Part shown: positions 34,793 to 44,886 of the stretch, one piece after another
How the letters are laid out: each line of letters starts with the position of its first letter
How positions within the stretch are numbered: position 1 is the first letter of the stretch
NCBI GenBank assembly: GCA_946999645.1
Contig: CAMQDS010000003.1
Location: forward strand, 1-64,000
DNA: 64,000 bases
Direction: 5' to 3'
Source: an uncultured Bacteroidales bacterium
GTDB taxonomy: Bacteria; Bacteroidota; Bacteroidia; Bacteroidales; UBA932
Position numbers and translations under genes: made by a program
Notes under the pieces: generated by a model
The model's database searches: none
Told to the model about the DNA's origin: nothing
What the model saw: only the letters and a program-made list of their open reading frames with translations

Positions 34793-36436
34793 ATGGGAAA
34801 TAGAAAGAATCATATCTATACTATGTTGGGGCTTACATTGTTATCCCCAATTCTTATGTCAATCCCATTTATCATACCTCATTGCGGACTCATTTCACTT
34901 TTTGCAATCGTTCCCCTTCTTTTAATGGAAAGGATTGCAAGTAAGAATAATATAAAAAGAGTATGGGTATGGCACTATTCGGCTTTTGTCCTCTGGAATA
35001 CCCTAACTACCTTTTGGGTATGTAATGCCACAATAGGAGGAGGAATATTTGCCATTCTTGCCAACGCATTACAAATGTCCATCATATTTGGAACATTTAG
35101 ACTTAGTAAAAAAGTATTCAACGGTACTTTGCCCTACATTTTTTTAGCGGCGATGTGGATAACTTGGGAAAGAGCATATTTTTACGCACAAATTTCATGG
35201 CCTTGGCTTGTGTTGGGCAATTCATTTGCAAGAACCGTCTCAGTAATACAATGGTATGAATTTACAGGAAGCCTTGGTGGATCATTATGGATATGGGCAG
35301 TCAATCTGTCTGTTTTTGGAATAATATGTACGATTTTAGAAGGAAACTTTATTAAATTCAACATAAAAGCAAAAGCAGCTATAATTATCTGTACGGTTTT
35401 GCTTATAGGCTGTCCTATTTTATTATCCGAAAGGATGTACAATAACTACAAAGAACATAAAAATCCTTTGGAAGTACTTATTGTTCAACCAAATATAGAC
35501 CCATATCATAAATTTACCGCACTTTCGCAAGAAGAGCAAAATCAAATACTAATAAATTTAGCAGAGGCTAAACTAAAAGATACATCTGACACCCCACTTC
35601 TTATAATAGCACCTGAAACATTTACTAATGATATAGTTACAAATGACATCGGTGCTGGATTGTCATACAGAACTTTTCAGAAATTTATAGAAAGGCATCC
35701 GAATACAAATCTACTGTTCGGGGCTTCATCCTATACTTATTCATTCTCAAATGCTGCTCCGTCATATAATGCAAGGAAGGTTGAAGATGGGGTGTGGGTA
35801 GAATCACACAATTCCGCAATCATTACTGATGCCACAGGAAGGGCAGATATATTTCATAAAAGCAAATTAGTAGTTGGGGTTGAAATGACCCCTTACCCTG
35901 CATTTTTCACAAAGATTGACAACCTTTTGGGAAATGTTATGGGAAGATGTATAGGACAAAAAGAAATATCTACATTGGATTTTATTTCTTACAACAAGGA
36001 TAGTAGTATAAAGTGCAGGATCCCAATAGGTTGTGCAATCTGTTATGAATCCGTCTATGGAGAATATTGCACAGGCTATATACGTAAGGGAGCAAAGGCA
36101 TTGGCAGTAATCACAAATGATGCTTGGTGGGGAAATACTCCAGGATACAGACAACATCTGTCCTATTCATCTCTAAGAGCTATTGAGACCAGAAGAGATA
36201 TTGCCCGTTGTGCAAATACAGGCATTTCGGCCATTATAAATCAACGTGGAGATATAGTAAAAAAGACATCCTGGTGGAAAACTGATACCCTTGCAGGCAA
36301 AATAAATCTAAATAATAAAATCACATTTTTTGTAAAAAACGGTGACATAATCGGAAGAATTTCATCTTTTATTTTCATTTTGCTTTTACTTTCAATGGCA
36401 ATAAAACTATATACAAATAGACAAACAAATAGCTAA
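34793..36436 (+). CDS. lnt: Apolipoprotein N-acyltransferase
   Basis: A 547-residue inner-membrane enzyme that adds the third acyl chain to lipoproteins. About six or seven hydrophobic segments lie in residues 8-215, then a periplasmic nitrilase domain (about 225-515) and a last transmembrane segment (about 520-540). The Glu-Lys-Cys triad is visible as Glu in IAPETF, Lys in FHKSKLVVGVE and Cys in GCAICYES. It fits a lipoprotein-rich organism. It is followed 14 bp later by tcdA and then the PUL A sigma gene. Confidence 0.95.
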   Translation: MGNRKNHIYTMLGLTLLSPILMSIPFIIPHCGLISLFAIVPLLLMERIASKNNIKRVWVWHYSAFVLWNTLTTFWVCNATIGGGIFAILANALQMSIIFGTFRLSKKVFNGTLPYIFLAAMWITWERAYFYAQISWPWLVLGNSFARTVSVIQWYEFTGSLGGSLWIWAVNLSVFGIICTILEGNFIKFNIKAKAAIIICTVLLIGCPILLSERMYNNYKEHKNPLEVLIVQPNIDPYHKFTALSQEEQNQILINLAEAKLKDTSDTPLLIIAPETFTNDIVTNDIGAGLSYRTFQKFIERHPNTNLLFGASSYTYSFSNAAPSYNARKVEDGVWVESHNSAIITDATGRADIFHKSKLVVGVEMTPYPAFFTKIDNLLGNVMGRCIGQKEISTLDFISYNKDSSIKCRIPIGCAICYESVYGEYCTGYIRKGAKALAVITNDAWWGNTPGYRQHLSYSSLRAIETRRDIARCANTGISAIINQRGDIVKKTSWWKTDTLAGKINLNNKITFFVKNGDIIGRISSFIFILLLLSMAIKLYTNRQTNS

Positions 36437-36450
36437 AGTAGGATTGCAAC

Positions 36451-37224
36451 ATGTTTGATAAAAATATTTTTGACAGGACAGAAAGACTTTTAGGCGAAAA
36501 GGTAATGAACGCTTTATCTTCCTCAAGGGTAATAATTTTCGGAGTGGGAGGAGTAGGAAGTTGGTGTGCAGAGGGACTAATCCGTACAGGAATAGGACAT
36601 CTTACCATAGTTGATTCTGACTTAGTTGAAGCATCCAATATCAACAGACAACTGATGGCCACTTGCAAAACAATCGGACAGTCCAAAGTCGAAGTACTGA
36701 AGCAAAGATTACTGGACATCAACCCTTTAGCTGACATATCTGCTTTTCAAAAAATATATTCAGAAGAAACGGCAGAAGAGTTTAATTTAGATTCTTACGA
36801 CTACATAATAGATGCGGTCGATAGTTTAAGGCATAAGGTATCGCTTATAATGAGGGCATGCGAGACAAACGCAGTGTTTTTTTCCTCAATGGGAGCAGCG
36901 CTAAAAGTAGATCCACAAAAAGTTAAAGTATCTGATTTTTGGAATGTTACAGGTTGTCCTTTGGGAGCCGTACTTAGAAAAAAGATTAAACGTTCAGGTA
37001 TTATGCCTAAACATAACTTTCTATGTGTATACGGAGACGAGGTTCTACCCAATTTAGGAGCGGATGAGAATTATAATACAACCGGAGCGACAAACCCAGA
37101 ATGGCATTCCTGCAAAGCAGTAATAAATGGCACAACCGCTTCTGTAACAGGGATTTTCGGCCTTACCCTTTCAGGCCTTGTAGTTAAGGATATATATAAT
37201 AAAATCTTGGAAGCTAAGGTTTAA
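36451..37224 (+). CDS. tcdA: tRNA threonylcarbamoyladenosine dehydratase (TcdA/CsdL, ThiF fold)
   Basis: A 257-residue E1-like enzyme cyclising t6A to ct6A in tRNA. The ATP motif GVGGVGSWCAEGLIRTG (about residues 31-47) is followed by VDSDLVEASNINRQL. The C-terminal GTTASVTGIFGL is the usual TcdA ending. Full length. It lies between lnt and the ECF sigma gene on one strand, with 33 bp to the sigma ATG and no terminator seen. Confidence 0.93.
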   Translation: MFDKNIFDRTERLLGEKVMNALSSSRVIIFGVGGVGSWCAEGLIRTGIGHLTIVDSDLVEASNINRQLMATCKTIGQSKVEVLKQRLLDINPLADISAFQKIYSEETAEEFNLDSYDYIIDAVDSLRHKVSLIMRACETNAVFFSSMGAALKVDPQKVKVSDFWNVTGCPLGAVLRKKIKRSGIMPKHNFLCVYGDEVLPNLGADENYNTTGATNPEWHSCKAVINGTTASVTGIFGLTLSGLVVKDIYNKILEAKV

Positions 37225-37257
37225 TTTGTGATATTTACAAGAAAGCAGACGTTTCCT

Positions 37258-37776
37258 ATGAATGATAACTTTCATAAAATATTCATTACTGCATATCCTA
37301 AGTTGCTTTTATATGCAAGGCAACTTGTAGGAGAATATGACGCTGATGATATTGTGCAACAGGTCTTTATAGATTTCTGGAAGCATAGTTATGAAATAAA
37401 GGATGACAAAGAAGTTCAATCAATTCTATATCGTTCCATATTCAATAGATCCTTAAATCTGATACGGCATAGAAAAGTAATCGACGATACTGCCAGAACA
37501 TTGAACCTTATTGCCATTGAGCGTATAAAATATTATAACCCAGATAGAGCTGAAGCTATTAAACTAATAGAAGATCATGAGTTAAAAAAGAAAATAGACA
37601 GCGCTATTGAAAGACTTCCTGAAAAATGCAGAAAGGCATTCATCATGAGTTATTTATATAATATTCCAGATAAAGAAATTGCACGTTTAATGGATATTTC
37701 CGTAAGAACAGTGGAGGTTCACATTTACAAAGCTTTGCGTATACTAAGGGATGAACTCCTGGAAGAAATTTCATAA
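37258..37776 (+). CDS. ECF sigma factor of PUL A (sigma A)
   Basis: A 172-residue Bacteroidota ECF sigma-70 factor. Region 2 spans about residues 8-75 (YARQLVGEYDADDIVQQVFIDFWK). Region 4 spans about 110-165, with helix-turn-helix IPDKEIARLMDISVRTVEVHIYKALR. It should activate the SusC operon 1 kb downstream when FecR releases it. I choose the ATG at 37258; a GTG at 37228 would add ten residues of no family likeness. It lies directly behind tcdA and 52 bp before the fecR-like gene. Confidence 0.93.
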   Translation: MNDNFHKIFITAYPKLLLYARQLVGEYDADDIVQQVFIDFWKHSYEIKDDKEVQSILYRSIFNRSLNLIRHRKVIDDTARTLNLIAIERIKYYNPDRAEAIKLIEDHELKKKIDSAIERLPEKCRKAFIMSYLYNIPDKEIARLMDISVRTVEVHIYKALRILRDELLEEIS

Positions 37777-37828
37777 TATGGTAAGTATTTTTATTTATTA
37801 AAGTGTTTATTAGTCAGGGTGATATAGA

Positions 37829-38806
37829 ATGGCAAATTTAGATGACAAAATATTAAAAGCCTATTTACTCGGATCCAAAGATAAGGAAACGATTGAAGCT
37901 GTGCTTGCTTGGATTAAAGAATCCGAGGAGAATGCTGCTACCTTATTCAGATTGGAAGAATTATACTCTATAGGAAAATATCGAGAGCCTGACAACAAAG
38001 AGATTGAAGCATCGTATAAAGATTTAAAGATTCGATTAGATAAAACTGGACAAAAGCATATAAGCCCATTAATCATCACACTATTAAAATTTGCAGCAAC
38101 AATAGTTCTTGTACTTGCTATAAGCCTTTCCGGATACTATTATTTTTCTACACATGAGACATTACTTGTCGCATCTACTGGAAATACTGTGAAAGTTATT
38201 AGTCTTTCAGATGGTTCTAAAGTATGGCTTAATAAAAATACCACCTTTAAATATCCTAAAATATTTAAGGGTTCGTCAAGAAAAGTGTGTCTTGATGGAG
38301 AGGCATATTTTGAAGTAAGTGCAAATATTGAACATCCATTCATTGTATCAAGTAAGGGAATGGATGTAAGAGCGGTAGGAACGGAATTTAACTTTAATAC
38401 TACTGCAAATGTTAATACAGAAGAAGTTACATTATTAGAAGGGAAGTTAATCGCTACTGGAAAAATGGATGAGGGAAAAATAATGATACTTCCTTATCAA
38501 AAAGCCGTTCTTGACAAAACCGCAAGACTTATAACAGTGGAATCTATTCATACTGGTGAGGATGTAATCTGGCAAGATAAGCCTATTCCTCTTAATAATG
38601 CAAAACTTACAGATATAACCCGTATCCTTGAAAAGGCATATGGAGTAAGTATAACTATTTCTCCTGAAGTTGATGCAAACACTTCATATTCTGGATATAT
38701 CAAAAAGGGAGAGAACATAGCATCTGTCTTGGATGCACTCTCCTATTCTATTCCTATGTCTTATAGGATTTCGGGAAAGAAAATTATTATAACAAGCAGT
38801 AAGTAA
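37829..38806 (+). CDS. FecR-family anti-sigma factor of PUL A
   Basis: A 325-residue inner-membrane regulator. The cytoplasmic N-terminus (about 1-80) binds sigma, and the transmembrane helix lies at about 85-108. The periplasmic FecR domain spans about 115-215, with DGSKVWLNKNTTFKYPKIF and GEAYFEVSANIEHPFIV. The C-terminal DUF4974/STN-like domain spans about 255-325 (NAKLTDITRILEKAYGVSI). It relays contact with the STN domain of SusC to the sigma factor. Confidence 0.94.
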   Translation: MANLDDKILKAYLLGSKDKETIEAVLAWIKESEENAATLFRLEELYSIGKYREPDNKEIEASYKDLKIRLDKTGQKHISPLIITLLKFAATIVLVLAISLSGYYYFSTHETLLVASTGNTVKVISLSDGSKVWLNKNTTFKYPKIFKGSSRKVCLDGEAYFEVSANIEHPFIVSSKGMDVRAVGTEFNFNTTANVNTEEVTLLEGKLIATGKMDEGKIMILPYQKAVLDKTARLITVESIHTGEDVIWQDKPIPLNNAKLTDITRILEKAYGVSITISPEVDANTSYSGYIKKGENIASVLDALSYSIPMSYRISGKKIIITSSK

Positions 38807-38837
38807 TTTTTTATTTTGCTTTGTTTATAGTCTAAAT

Positions 38838-38862
38838 GCAGAAGTAAAACGTTTTCTTCTGC
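38838..38862 (+). promoter_or_regulatory. Hairpin between fecR and susC of PUL A
   Basis: GCAGAAG (38838-38844) and CTTCTGC (38856-38862) with an 11-nt loop, 36 bp before the SusC ATG. No T-run follows, so it is not a clear terminator. It could be a 5' UTR structure or operator. No counterpart was found upstream of the other susC. Confidence 0.35.
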
Positions 38863-38897
38863 CCTAATAACCTTATTCATTAATATTTTAAATTATT

Positions 38898-41800
38898 ATG
38901 AACAAAAACTACCATCAGGTAGGTTTATTTAGACTTTTGACAAGCATCCTATTTATTATGATAGGTGTTAGTATTGCAAGAGCCCAAATAACTTTACCTC
39001 CTCAACAGACTACTTTACAAGAAGTCACAAAACAAATATCAGAACAATCTGATTACAAATTCTTTTACAGCGATAAAATTTCTATCACAAAGATAGATAT
39101 AGCTGGTATCAAAAGCATGCCTGTAAAAAAGGTCTTGGATACAATTCTACAAGGAACAGGTATTTCATATAAGATTACCGACAATGTAGTATACCTTGCA
39201 TCTAAAACAGAGCCTGTAAAAGAAGGTACAGTTACGAAAGTTGTAGTAAAAGGTACTGTAACAGATGACAATGGTCTCCCGCTAATCGGCGTCCACGTGA
39301 AAGGAAAAACAAATGCAGCCATTACTGACCTAAATGGTAATTTTTCACTTGAATGTAATGCTGGAGAAACTCTTACCCTTTCATACCTTGGATTCAAAAC
39401 AAAAACCATAAAGGTAGAAAGTTCATTCATGTTAATTAAAATGAAAGAAGACAAACAGGCTCTTGATGAAGTAGTAGTCACCGCTCTTGGTATAAAGCGT
39501 TCTGAAAAGGCTTTGAGTTATAATACACAAAGAATAGATTCAGAGCAGATTACAACTATAAAAGATGCAAACTTTGTAAACACTATAGCAGGTAAAGTCG
39601 CCGGTGTAACAATTAATGCAAGTTCATCAGGTGTCGGAGGTGCCACAAAAGTCCTTATGAGAGGTACAAAATCTATCGCTAAAGGTAATAATGCCCTCTA
39701 TGTCATTGACGGTATCCCAATGTTCAACAGTATGGGAGAGCAAGGAGGAGGAAGATTTGATAACTTTGGAACAACAGAAAGTGCTGCAGACATAAATCCT
39801 GAAGACATTGAAAGTATTTCAGTACTCACAGGTGCTTCAGCAGCCGCTCTTTATGGTTCTGATGCAGCCAACGGAGTACTCCTGATTACAACAAAGAAAG
39901 GTAAAGAAGGTAAAGCCAAGATTACATTCTCATCCCAAAGCGACTTTTCTAATCCGTTTATTCTTCCAAGATTTCAAAACAGATATGGAAATAAGCCAGG
40001 TGAAATAAGAAGTTGGGGAGATAAGCTTTCCACTCCTTCCACATTCAATCCTCGTGATTTCTTCAACACGGGTTCAACCGTTATCAACAGCCTTTCATTA
40101 TCTGCTGGAACAGCCGTAAATCAGACATTTTTTTCAATGTCAAGTACCAATTCCAAAGGTATAATTCCTAATAATGCTTATAACAGATATAATTTTTCCA
40201 TAAGGAATACCACAAAACTATTTGGGGACAAATTAACCTTAGATCTTGGTGCAAATTATATAATTCAGAACGACCGAAATATGAGAAATCAAGGTGAGCG
40301 ATTCAGTTCCTTGGTTCCTTTATATCTATTCCCACGTGGTGAAGATTTCAATGCGGTACGTGCATTCGAACACTACGATGCTGTAAGAAAAATCAGTGTT
40401 CCTTATTGGCCTTACGGAGAAGGAGGATATATGATGCAAAATCCTTACTGGGTAGCACATAGGATAATTACAGCCAACACAAAGGAAAGATATATACTCA
40501 CCGGATCCCTTAACTACGACATACTCAAATGTCTGAAATTTTCAACAAGAGTTCGTTTCGATAACAGTGTTATCAGATTTGATGAACGTCGTTTTGCAGG
40601 GACAACATTACAACTTACAGGTAACAGTCCTAAAGGTTATTACAGTCATAGCACAGGAAATGACAGACAAATTTACGCCGATGGCATGTTCACTTTTATA
40701 AAAGATTTTTCTGATTTTTCTGTAAATATAAATGCTGGAGGAATATTTTCAGACAGACATAACTATATTTTAGATGGTTTTCGTTCTCCCTTAAAACCTG
40801 ATGGTATTCCTAACTTCTTCTCGCCATACAATCAGGCATATACAGGTCAAGATGCCTACCCTATAACAGCATACGATGCATTGAGAACATTCTCATTATT
40901 CTTCAGCGCTGAATTTGGTTGGAAAAGAATGCTTTACCTGACAGTTACAGGACGTAATGACTGGAGTTCAGCCCTGGTAAATACACCTAAGTCTTCTTTC
41001 TTCTATCCTTCAGTAGGACTTTCAGGTGTTATATCAGAAATGATAAAAATGCCTTCCTTCATTTCTTACCTCAAACTCAGAGGCTCATATGCACAGGTAG
41101 GTAATGCTCCTTCGGCTGGTCTTACATCCCCTACCTACTCTTATGATACTCAGTTAGGCACTTGGCAGGCACCGTCATATGTACCTATCAAAGAACTCTA
41201 TCCCGAGCAGACATCTTCTTATGAAGCTGGTATCAATGCCAAATTTTTCAAAGGAAGGATTTCGTTAGATGCAACTTTCTATAAGACAAACACCTATAAG
41301 CAGACATTCAATCCTCAGATTACCTCAAGTAGCGGATACTCATCAATGTACATCCAGACAGGTAATATAGAGAATCGTGGTATTGAATTAGTCCTCGGTT
41401 ACACTGATGAGTATAAAGGTGGTTTCGGATATAGCACAAACATATCCATAACAGCGAATAGAAACAAAGTAATAGAACTTGCCGACAGTTATACTGATCC
41501 TACCACAGGAAAAGTAAGTTCCATCAAAGAATTACGCATGGGAGGAGTAGGTGATGCCGAATTTATAGTACGCAAGGGAGGTTCTTTGGGCGATGTATAT
41601 GCAAAATTTGATTTGCAAAAAGATGAAAATGGAAGAATTTTGGTAAACACTGCTGATGGTAGCGTTCATCCAGATAAGGCAAATGAGTTTTTCCTTGGTT
41701 CTGTCTTCCCTAAGTGCAACTTAGGTTGGAGTAATGAATTATCATATAAGGGGTTAAGTTTAGGATTCCTAATGACTGCAAGAATCGGAGGAATAGTTTT

Positions 41801-42200
41801 GTCTTCTACACAAGCAGTATTGGACCACTTCGGCGTTTCAGAGCAATCTGCGATATGGAGGGATAAAGGAGGTATTCCTGTAAACAACGGTAAAGTATCA
41901 GCACTAAATTGGTACAATGTTGTAGGAGCTGGACAAGGCATGATGGCATACTATACCTACAGTGCAACTAATGTAAGATTGCAAGAAGCTCATATCAGTT
42001 ATACACTTCCGAAATCATGGTTTAAAAATAAACTGGGTATGACATTGGGGATTACTGGAAGAAATCTGCTTATGATATACAATAAAGCGCCATTTGATCC
42101 TGAGATGACAGCATCTACTGGTAACTTCTACCAAGGAATAGACTACTTCATGATGCCAAGTTTGAGGAATATAGGTTTTAATGTCAAACTTCAATTCTAG
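38898..42200 (+). CDS. SusC-like TonB-dependent transporter of PUL A, with STN domain
   Basis: An 1100-residue outer-membrane importer. Order of parts: signal peptide (to about residue 30); STN signalling domain (about 40-95, TTLQEVTKQISEQSDYKFFY); CarboxypepD_reg-like domain (about 115-195, VKGTVTDDNGLPLIGVHV); TonB box (DEVVVTALG); plug (about 215-335, GVTINASSSGVGGATKVLMRG); and a barrel ending NIGFNVKLQF. It imports oligosaccharides captured by the SusD lid. It is a paralogue of the SusC at 51451-54747, with the same domain order and nearly equal length. Confidence 0.96.
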   Translation: MNKNYHQVGLFRLLTSILFIMIGVSIARAQITLPPQQTTLQEVTKQISEQSDYKFFYSDKISITKIDIAGIKSMPVKKVLDTILQGTGISYKITDNVVYLASKTEPVKEGTVTKVVVKGTVTDDNGLPLIGVHVKGKTNAAITDLNGNFSLECNAGETLTLSYLGFKTKTIKVESSFMLIKMKEDKQALDEVVVTALGIKRSEKALSYNTQRIDSEQITTIKDANFVNTIAGKVAGVTINASSSGVGGATKVLMRGTKSIAKGNNALYVIDGIPMFNSMGEQGGGRFDNFGTTESAADINPEDIESISVLTGASAAALYGSDAANGVLLITTKKGKEGKAKITFSSQSDFSNPFILPRFQNRYGNKPGEIRSWGDKLSTPSTFNPRDFFNTGSTVINSLSLSAGTAVNQTFFSMSSTNSKGIIPNNAYNRYNFSIRNTTKLFGDKLTLDLGANYIIQNDRNMRNQGERFSSLVPLYLFPRGEDFNAVRAFEHYDAVRKISVPYWPYGEGGYMMQNPYWVAHRIITANTKERYILTGSLNYDILKCLKFSTRVRFDNSVIRFDERRFAGTTLQLTGNSPKGYYSHSTGNDRQIYADGMFTFIKDFSDFSVNINAGGIFSDRHNYILDGFRSPLKPDGIPNFFSPYNQAYTGQDAYPITAYDALRTFSLFFSAEFGWKRMLYLTVTGRNDWSSALVNTPKSSFFYPSVGLSGVISEMIKMPSFISYLKLRGSYAQVGNAPSAGLTSPTYSYDTQLGTWQAPSYVPIKELYPEQTSSYEAGINAKFFKGRISLDATFYKTNTYKQTFNPQITSSSGYSSMYIQTGNIENRGIELVLGYTDEYKGGFGYSTNISITANRNKVIELADSYTDPTTGKVSSIKELRMGGVGDAEFIVRKGGSLGDVYAKFDLQKDENGRILVNTADGSVHPDKANEFFLGSVFPKCNLGWSNELSYKGLSLGFLMTARIGGIVLSSTQAVLDHFGVSEQSAIWRDKGGIPVNNGKVSALNWYNVVGAGQGMMAYYTYSATNVRLQEAHISYTLPKSWFKNKLGMTLGITGRNLLMIYNKAPFDPEMTASTGNFYQGIDYFMMPSLRNIGFNVKLQF

Positions 42201-42206
42201 TACGCA

Positions 42207-43769
42207 ATGAAATATATATTAAATACAACAATAAGCTTAAGTTTGGCAGCAGTACTGGCAATGTCCTTTAATGCGTGTCAGAAAAGCTTTGAAGAAATCA
42301 ATAAAAATCCATATCTGATAGATGAACAGATTGCATCAAGAGATGGATTTAATCAGGGATCAGATTTCATAAAAATCCAACAGGAATGTATCCCTATCCA
42401 AGAAAACCGCTTTCAGTTTTGTGAGCATATGATTGGATTCCCATTTGGACGATACCTTCCTCCTACCAATCATTGGGGCGGACAGAATTTTTACACCTTC
42501 AATCCTAATCCTCATTGGGTAGGTAGCGCTTATGATAATGCCCTTAATAATTTCTATCCTTCCTTCTTCAAAATCAAGAAAAATACAGGAGAAAAAGGCG
42601 TAAATTATGCATGGGCAAAAATATTAAGAGTATTCGCCATGCACAGGATTACAGATTTATATGGTCCTATTCCTTACTCACAAGTCCGTGATGGACAACT
42701 TAGTGCAGCATATGACTCTCAAGAAGCAATATACGAAGAGATGATAAAAGACCTCACTGATGCGGTTAAGGAAATCAAGTTATATATTTCATCTTCAGGA
42801 AATGCAAAACCTATGGCAGATTTCGACCTTGTGTTCGGAGGAGACTTCAGCAAGTGGGTAAAATTTGCAAATACTCTGAAATTGCGTCTTGCCATGCGTA
42901 TGTCTTATGTAGCCCCTGATAAAGCCAAACAATATGCACAAGAGGCTGTTGAATCAGGTGTTCTTAACACAAAAGAAGACAGGGTGGATATAGAAACCAA
43001 TCTTAAAAACCCTATTTATATAATTAGCAAATGGCCTGAACTTAGAGCAAGTGCTGAATTGGTGTCTTATCTTAAAGGATACAATGATCCAAGAATTGCA
43101 AAATATCTTAAGAAGCAGAGCTACAATGGAATAACAGATTATTTAGGAATAAGGGTAGGTATAGATAAGATGGAAAATAGAGAGGCTATGAGTGCAAAAT
43201 TCTCTGAACCTAATGTTGAAAAAGGAACACCTCTACTATGGATGCCTGTTGCAGAAGCTTACTTTCTTCGTGCAGAAGGTGCTTTACGAGGTTGGGATAT
43301 GGGAGGCAAGGCAGAAGACCTTTACAATGAAGGGATTAAGATGTCATTCAGTGAATTGGGTGCAGAAGGAGCAGACAGATATATTCAGGATAATACTTCC
43401 AAACAAGCTTCGTATGAAGATCCTGATAACAAGTATTCTACCGACCCTGTAAGTACAATCACAATCAAATGGGATGAAAGTGCAGGTTTTGAAAGAAATC
43501 TGGAACGTATCATAACTCAAAAATGGATAGCGCTTTATCCATTAGGTATTGAAGCATGGTCTGAATATAGACGTACTGGTTATCCTAAATTTTTCCCTAT
43601 AGTAGATAACCTAAGTGCAGACGGTGTAAATTCCACAGACGGACCAAGAAGGCTGACTTTTCCTCTTAAAGAAATAACAGACAACAAAGAGAACGTACAA
43701 AAAGCAATCGGTTTATTGGGAGGACCTGATTCTCAGGTTACAAAGTTATGGTGGGATGCCAAGAAATAG
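42207..43769 (+). CDS. SusD/RagB-family glycan-binding lipoprotein of PUL A
   Basis: A 520-residue surface lipoprotein (lipobox MSFNAC, Cys24) forming the lid of SusC. Typical SusD features are visible: MHRITDLYGPIPYSQV at about residue 150, TPR-like helices KWVKFANTLKLRLAMRM, EAYFLRAEGAL, and near the end ITQKWIALYPLGIEAWSEYRRTGYP. Homologous to the minus-strand SusD, which shares the last segment almost word for word. It starts 6 bp after susC. Confidence 0.95.
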   Translation: MKYILNTTISLSLAAVLAMSFNACQKSFEEINKNPYLIDEQIASRDGFNQGSDFIKIQQECIPIQENRFQFCEHMIGFPFGRYLPPTNHWGGQNFYTFNPNPHWVGSAYDNALNNFYPSFFKIKKNTGEKGVNYAWAKILRVFAMHRITDLYGPIPYSQVRDGQLSAAYDSQEAIYEEMIKDLTDAVKEIKLYISSSGNAKPMADFDLVFGGDFSKWVKFANTLKLRLAMRMSYVAPDKAKQYAQEAVESGVLNTKEDRVDIETNLKNPIYIISKWPELRASAELVSYLKGYNDPRIAKYLKKQSYNGITDYLGIRVGIDKMENREAMSAKFSEPNVEKGTPLLWMPVAEAYFLRAEGALRGWDMGGKAEDLYNEGIKMSFSELGAEGADRYIQDNTSKQASYEDPDNKYSTDPVSTITIKWDESAGFERNLERIITQKWIALYPLGIEAWSEYRRTGYPKFFPIVDNLSADGVNSTDGPRRLTFPLKEITDNKENVQKAIGLLGGPDSQVTKLWWDAKK

Positions 43770-43799
43770 GTTCATAGATAATTTCAATAAAAGAAAAAT

Positions 43800-44882
43800 A
43801 TGAAAAATATAATAAAACTATCGATTCCTGCTCTACTTACCATCATGGCAGTTTCCTGCTCAGGATGGTTAGAGCCTCAATCAAAAGATATTACGGGCTT
43901 TGGCAATGGAAATAATCCAAGCACTCCAAAGGCTAAAGAATATTATGAAGCATTAAGAGCTTATAAACAATCCGATCACGCCGTTTCTTTCGGTTGGTTC
44001 GGTAACTGGACAGGTGTAGGAGCCTCTCTTGAAAACTGTATGGCAGGACTTCCTGACAGCGTAGATATTATTTCATCATGGGGAGGTTGGAGAAATCTAA
44101 GCAAAGCTCAACAAGAAGACCTTAAATTTGTTCAAGAGGTAAAAGGGACAAAAGTACTTGCAGTATTTATTGTACAAGATATGGGGTCTGGCGGTCTTGT
44201 TCCGGCTCAGCAAAATAAGACCGCTGAAGATCGCAGAAAATACTGGGGTTGGGATGACAGCAAGCCTGAAACTATAGAAGCTGCAGTCGTAAAATATGCC
44301 AATACAATTTGCGACACTATAGAGAAGTATGGATTTGACGGCTTTGACATCGACTATGAGCCTAACTATGGACATCGCGGAGAACTCGGAGGAAATGACA
44401 CCAGGATGATGACTTTCATCAAAACCATGGGTGACAGGCTTCACAAAAAAGGAAAGATACTCGTAGTAGACGGTGAACCTCAATCACTTCCCAAAGAAGC
44501 TGGCAAATATTTAGATTACTTCATCGTTCAAGCATATGCCTGCCATGGCGATTATGATTTGGATGGAAGATTGCAGGCCACTATAAATAATTATAATGGC
44601 GTTCTTACTCCTGAAGAAGTTGCAGCAAGATATATTGTCACCGAAAACTTTGAAAGTTATGCCAAAGACGGAGGAGTTTCATATACTGCAAATGATGGAA
44701 AAGAATATTCAAGCCTTGAAGGTATGGCAAGATGGAATCCTACCGTTAATGGTAAGCAAGTTCGCAAGGGAGGTATAGGCACTTATCATATGGAATACGA
44801 ATATAGGGTTGATGGAAAGCCAGGAACTTACCCATACTTACGTAAAGCCATGCAACTTATAAACCCACCTATTAAATATTAG
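43800..44882 (+). CDS. GH18 endo-beta-N-acetylglucosaminidase-like lipoprotein of PUL A
   Basis: A 360-residue lipoprotein (lipobox MAVSC). The single GH18 TIM barrel has the complete motif DxxDxDxE as DGFDIDYE (Asp180, Asp183, Asp185, Glu187), with Glu187 as the acid/base. YFIVQAYACHGD supplies the Tyr expected on the seventh strand. The text resembles the BT1044-like GH18 group that cuts the chitobiose core of N-glycans at the Bacteroides surface (recall, not searched). It lies between susD and the DUF1735-LamG gene, 4 bp from the latter. Confidence 0.9.
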   Translation: MKNIIKLSIPALLTIMAVSCSGWLEPQSKDITGFGNGNNPSTPKAKEYYEALRAYKQSDHAVSFGWFGNWTGVGASLENCMAGLPDSVDIISSWGGWRNLSKAQQEDLKFVQEVKGTKVLAVFIVQDMGSGGLVPAQQNKTAEDRRKYWGWDDSKPETIEAAVVKYANTICDTIEKYGFDGFDIDYEPNYGHRGELGGNDTRMMTFIKTMGDRLHKKGKILVVDGEPQSLPKEAGKYLDYFIVQAYACHGDYDLDGRLQATINNYNGVLTPEEVAARYIVTENFESYAKDGGVSYTANDGKEYSSLEGMARWNPTVNGKQVRKGGIGTYHMEYEYRVDGKPGTYPYLRKAMQLINPPIKY

Positions 44883-44886
44883 AATC

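Noticed and set aside
37228..37257. GTG start giving sigma A ten more residues
   Set aside because: The extra residues match no sigma family; the ATG at 37258 gives the normal region 2 start.
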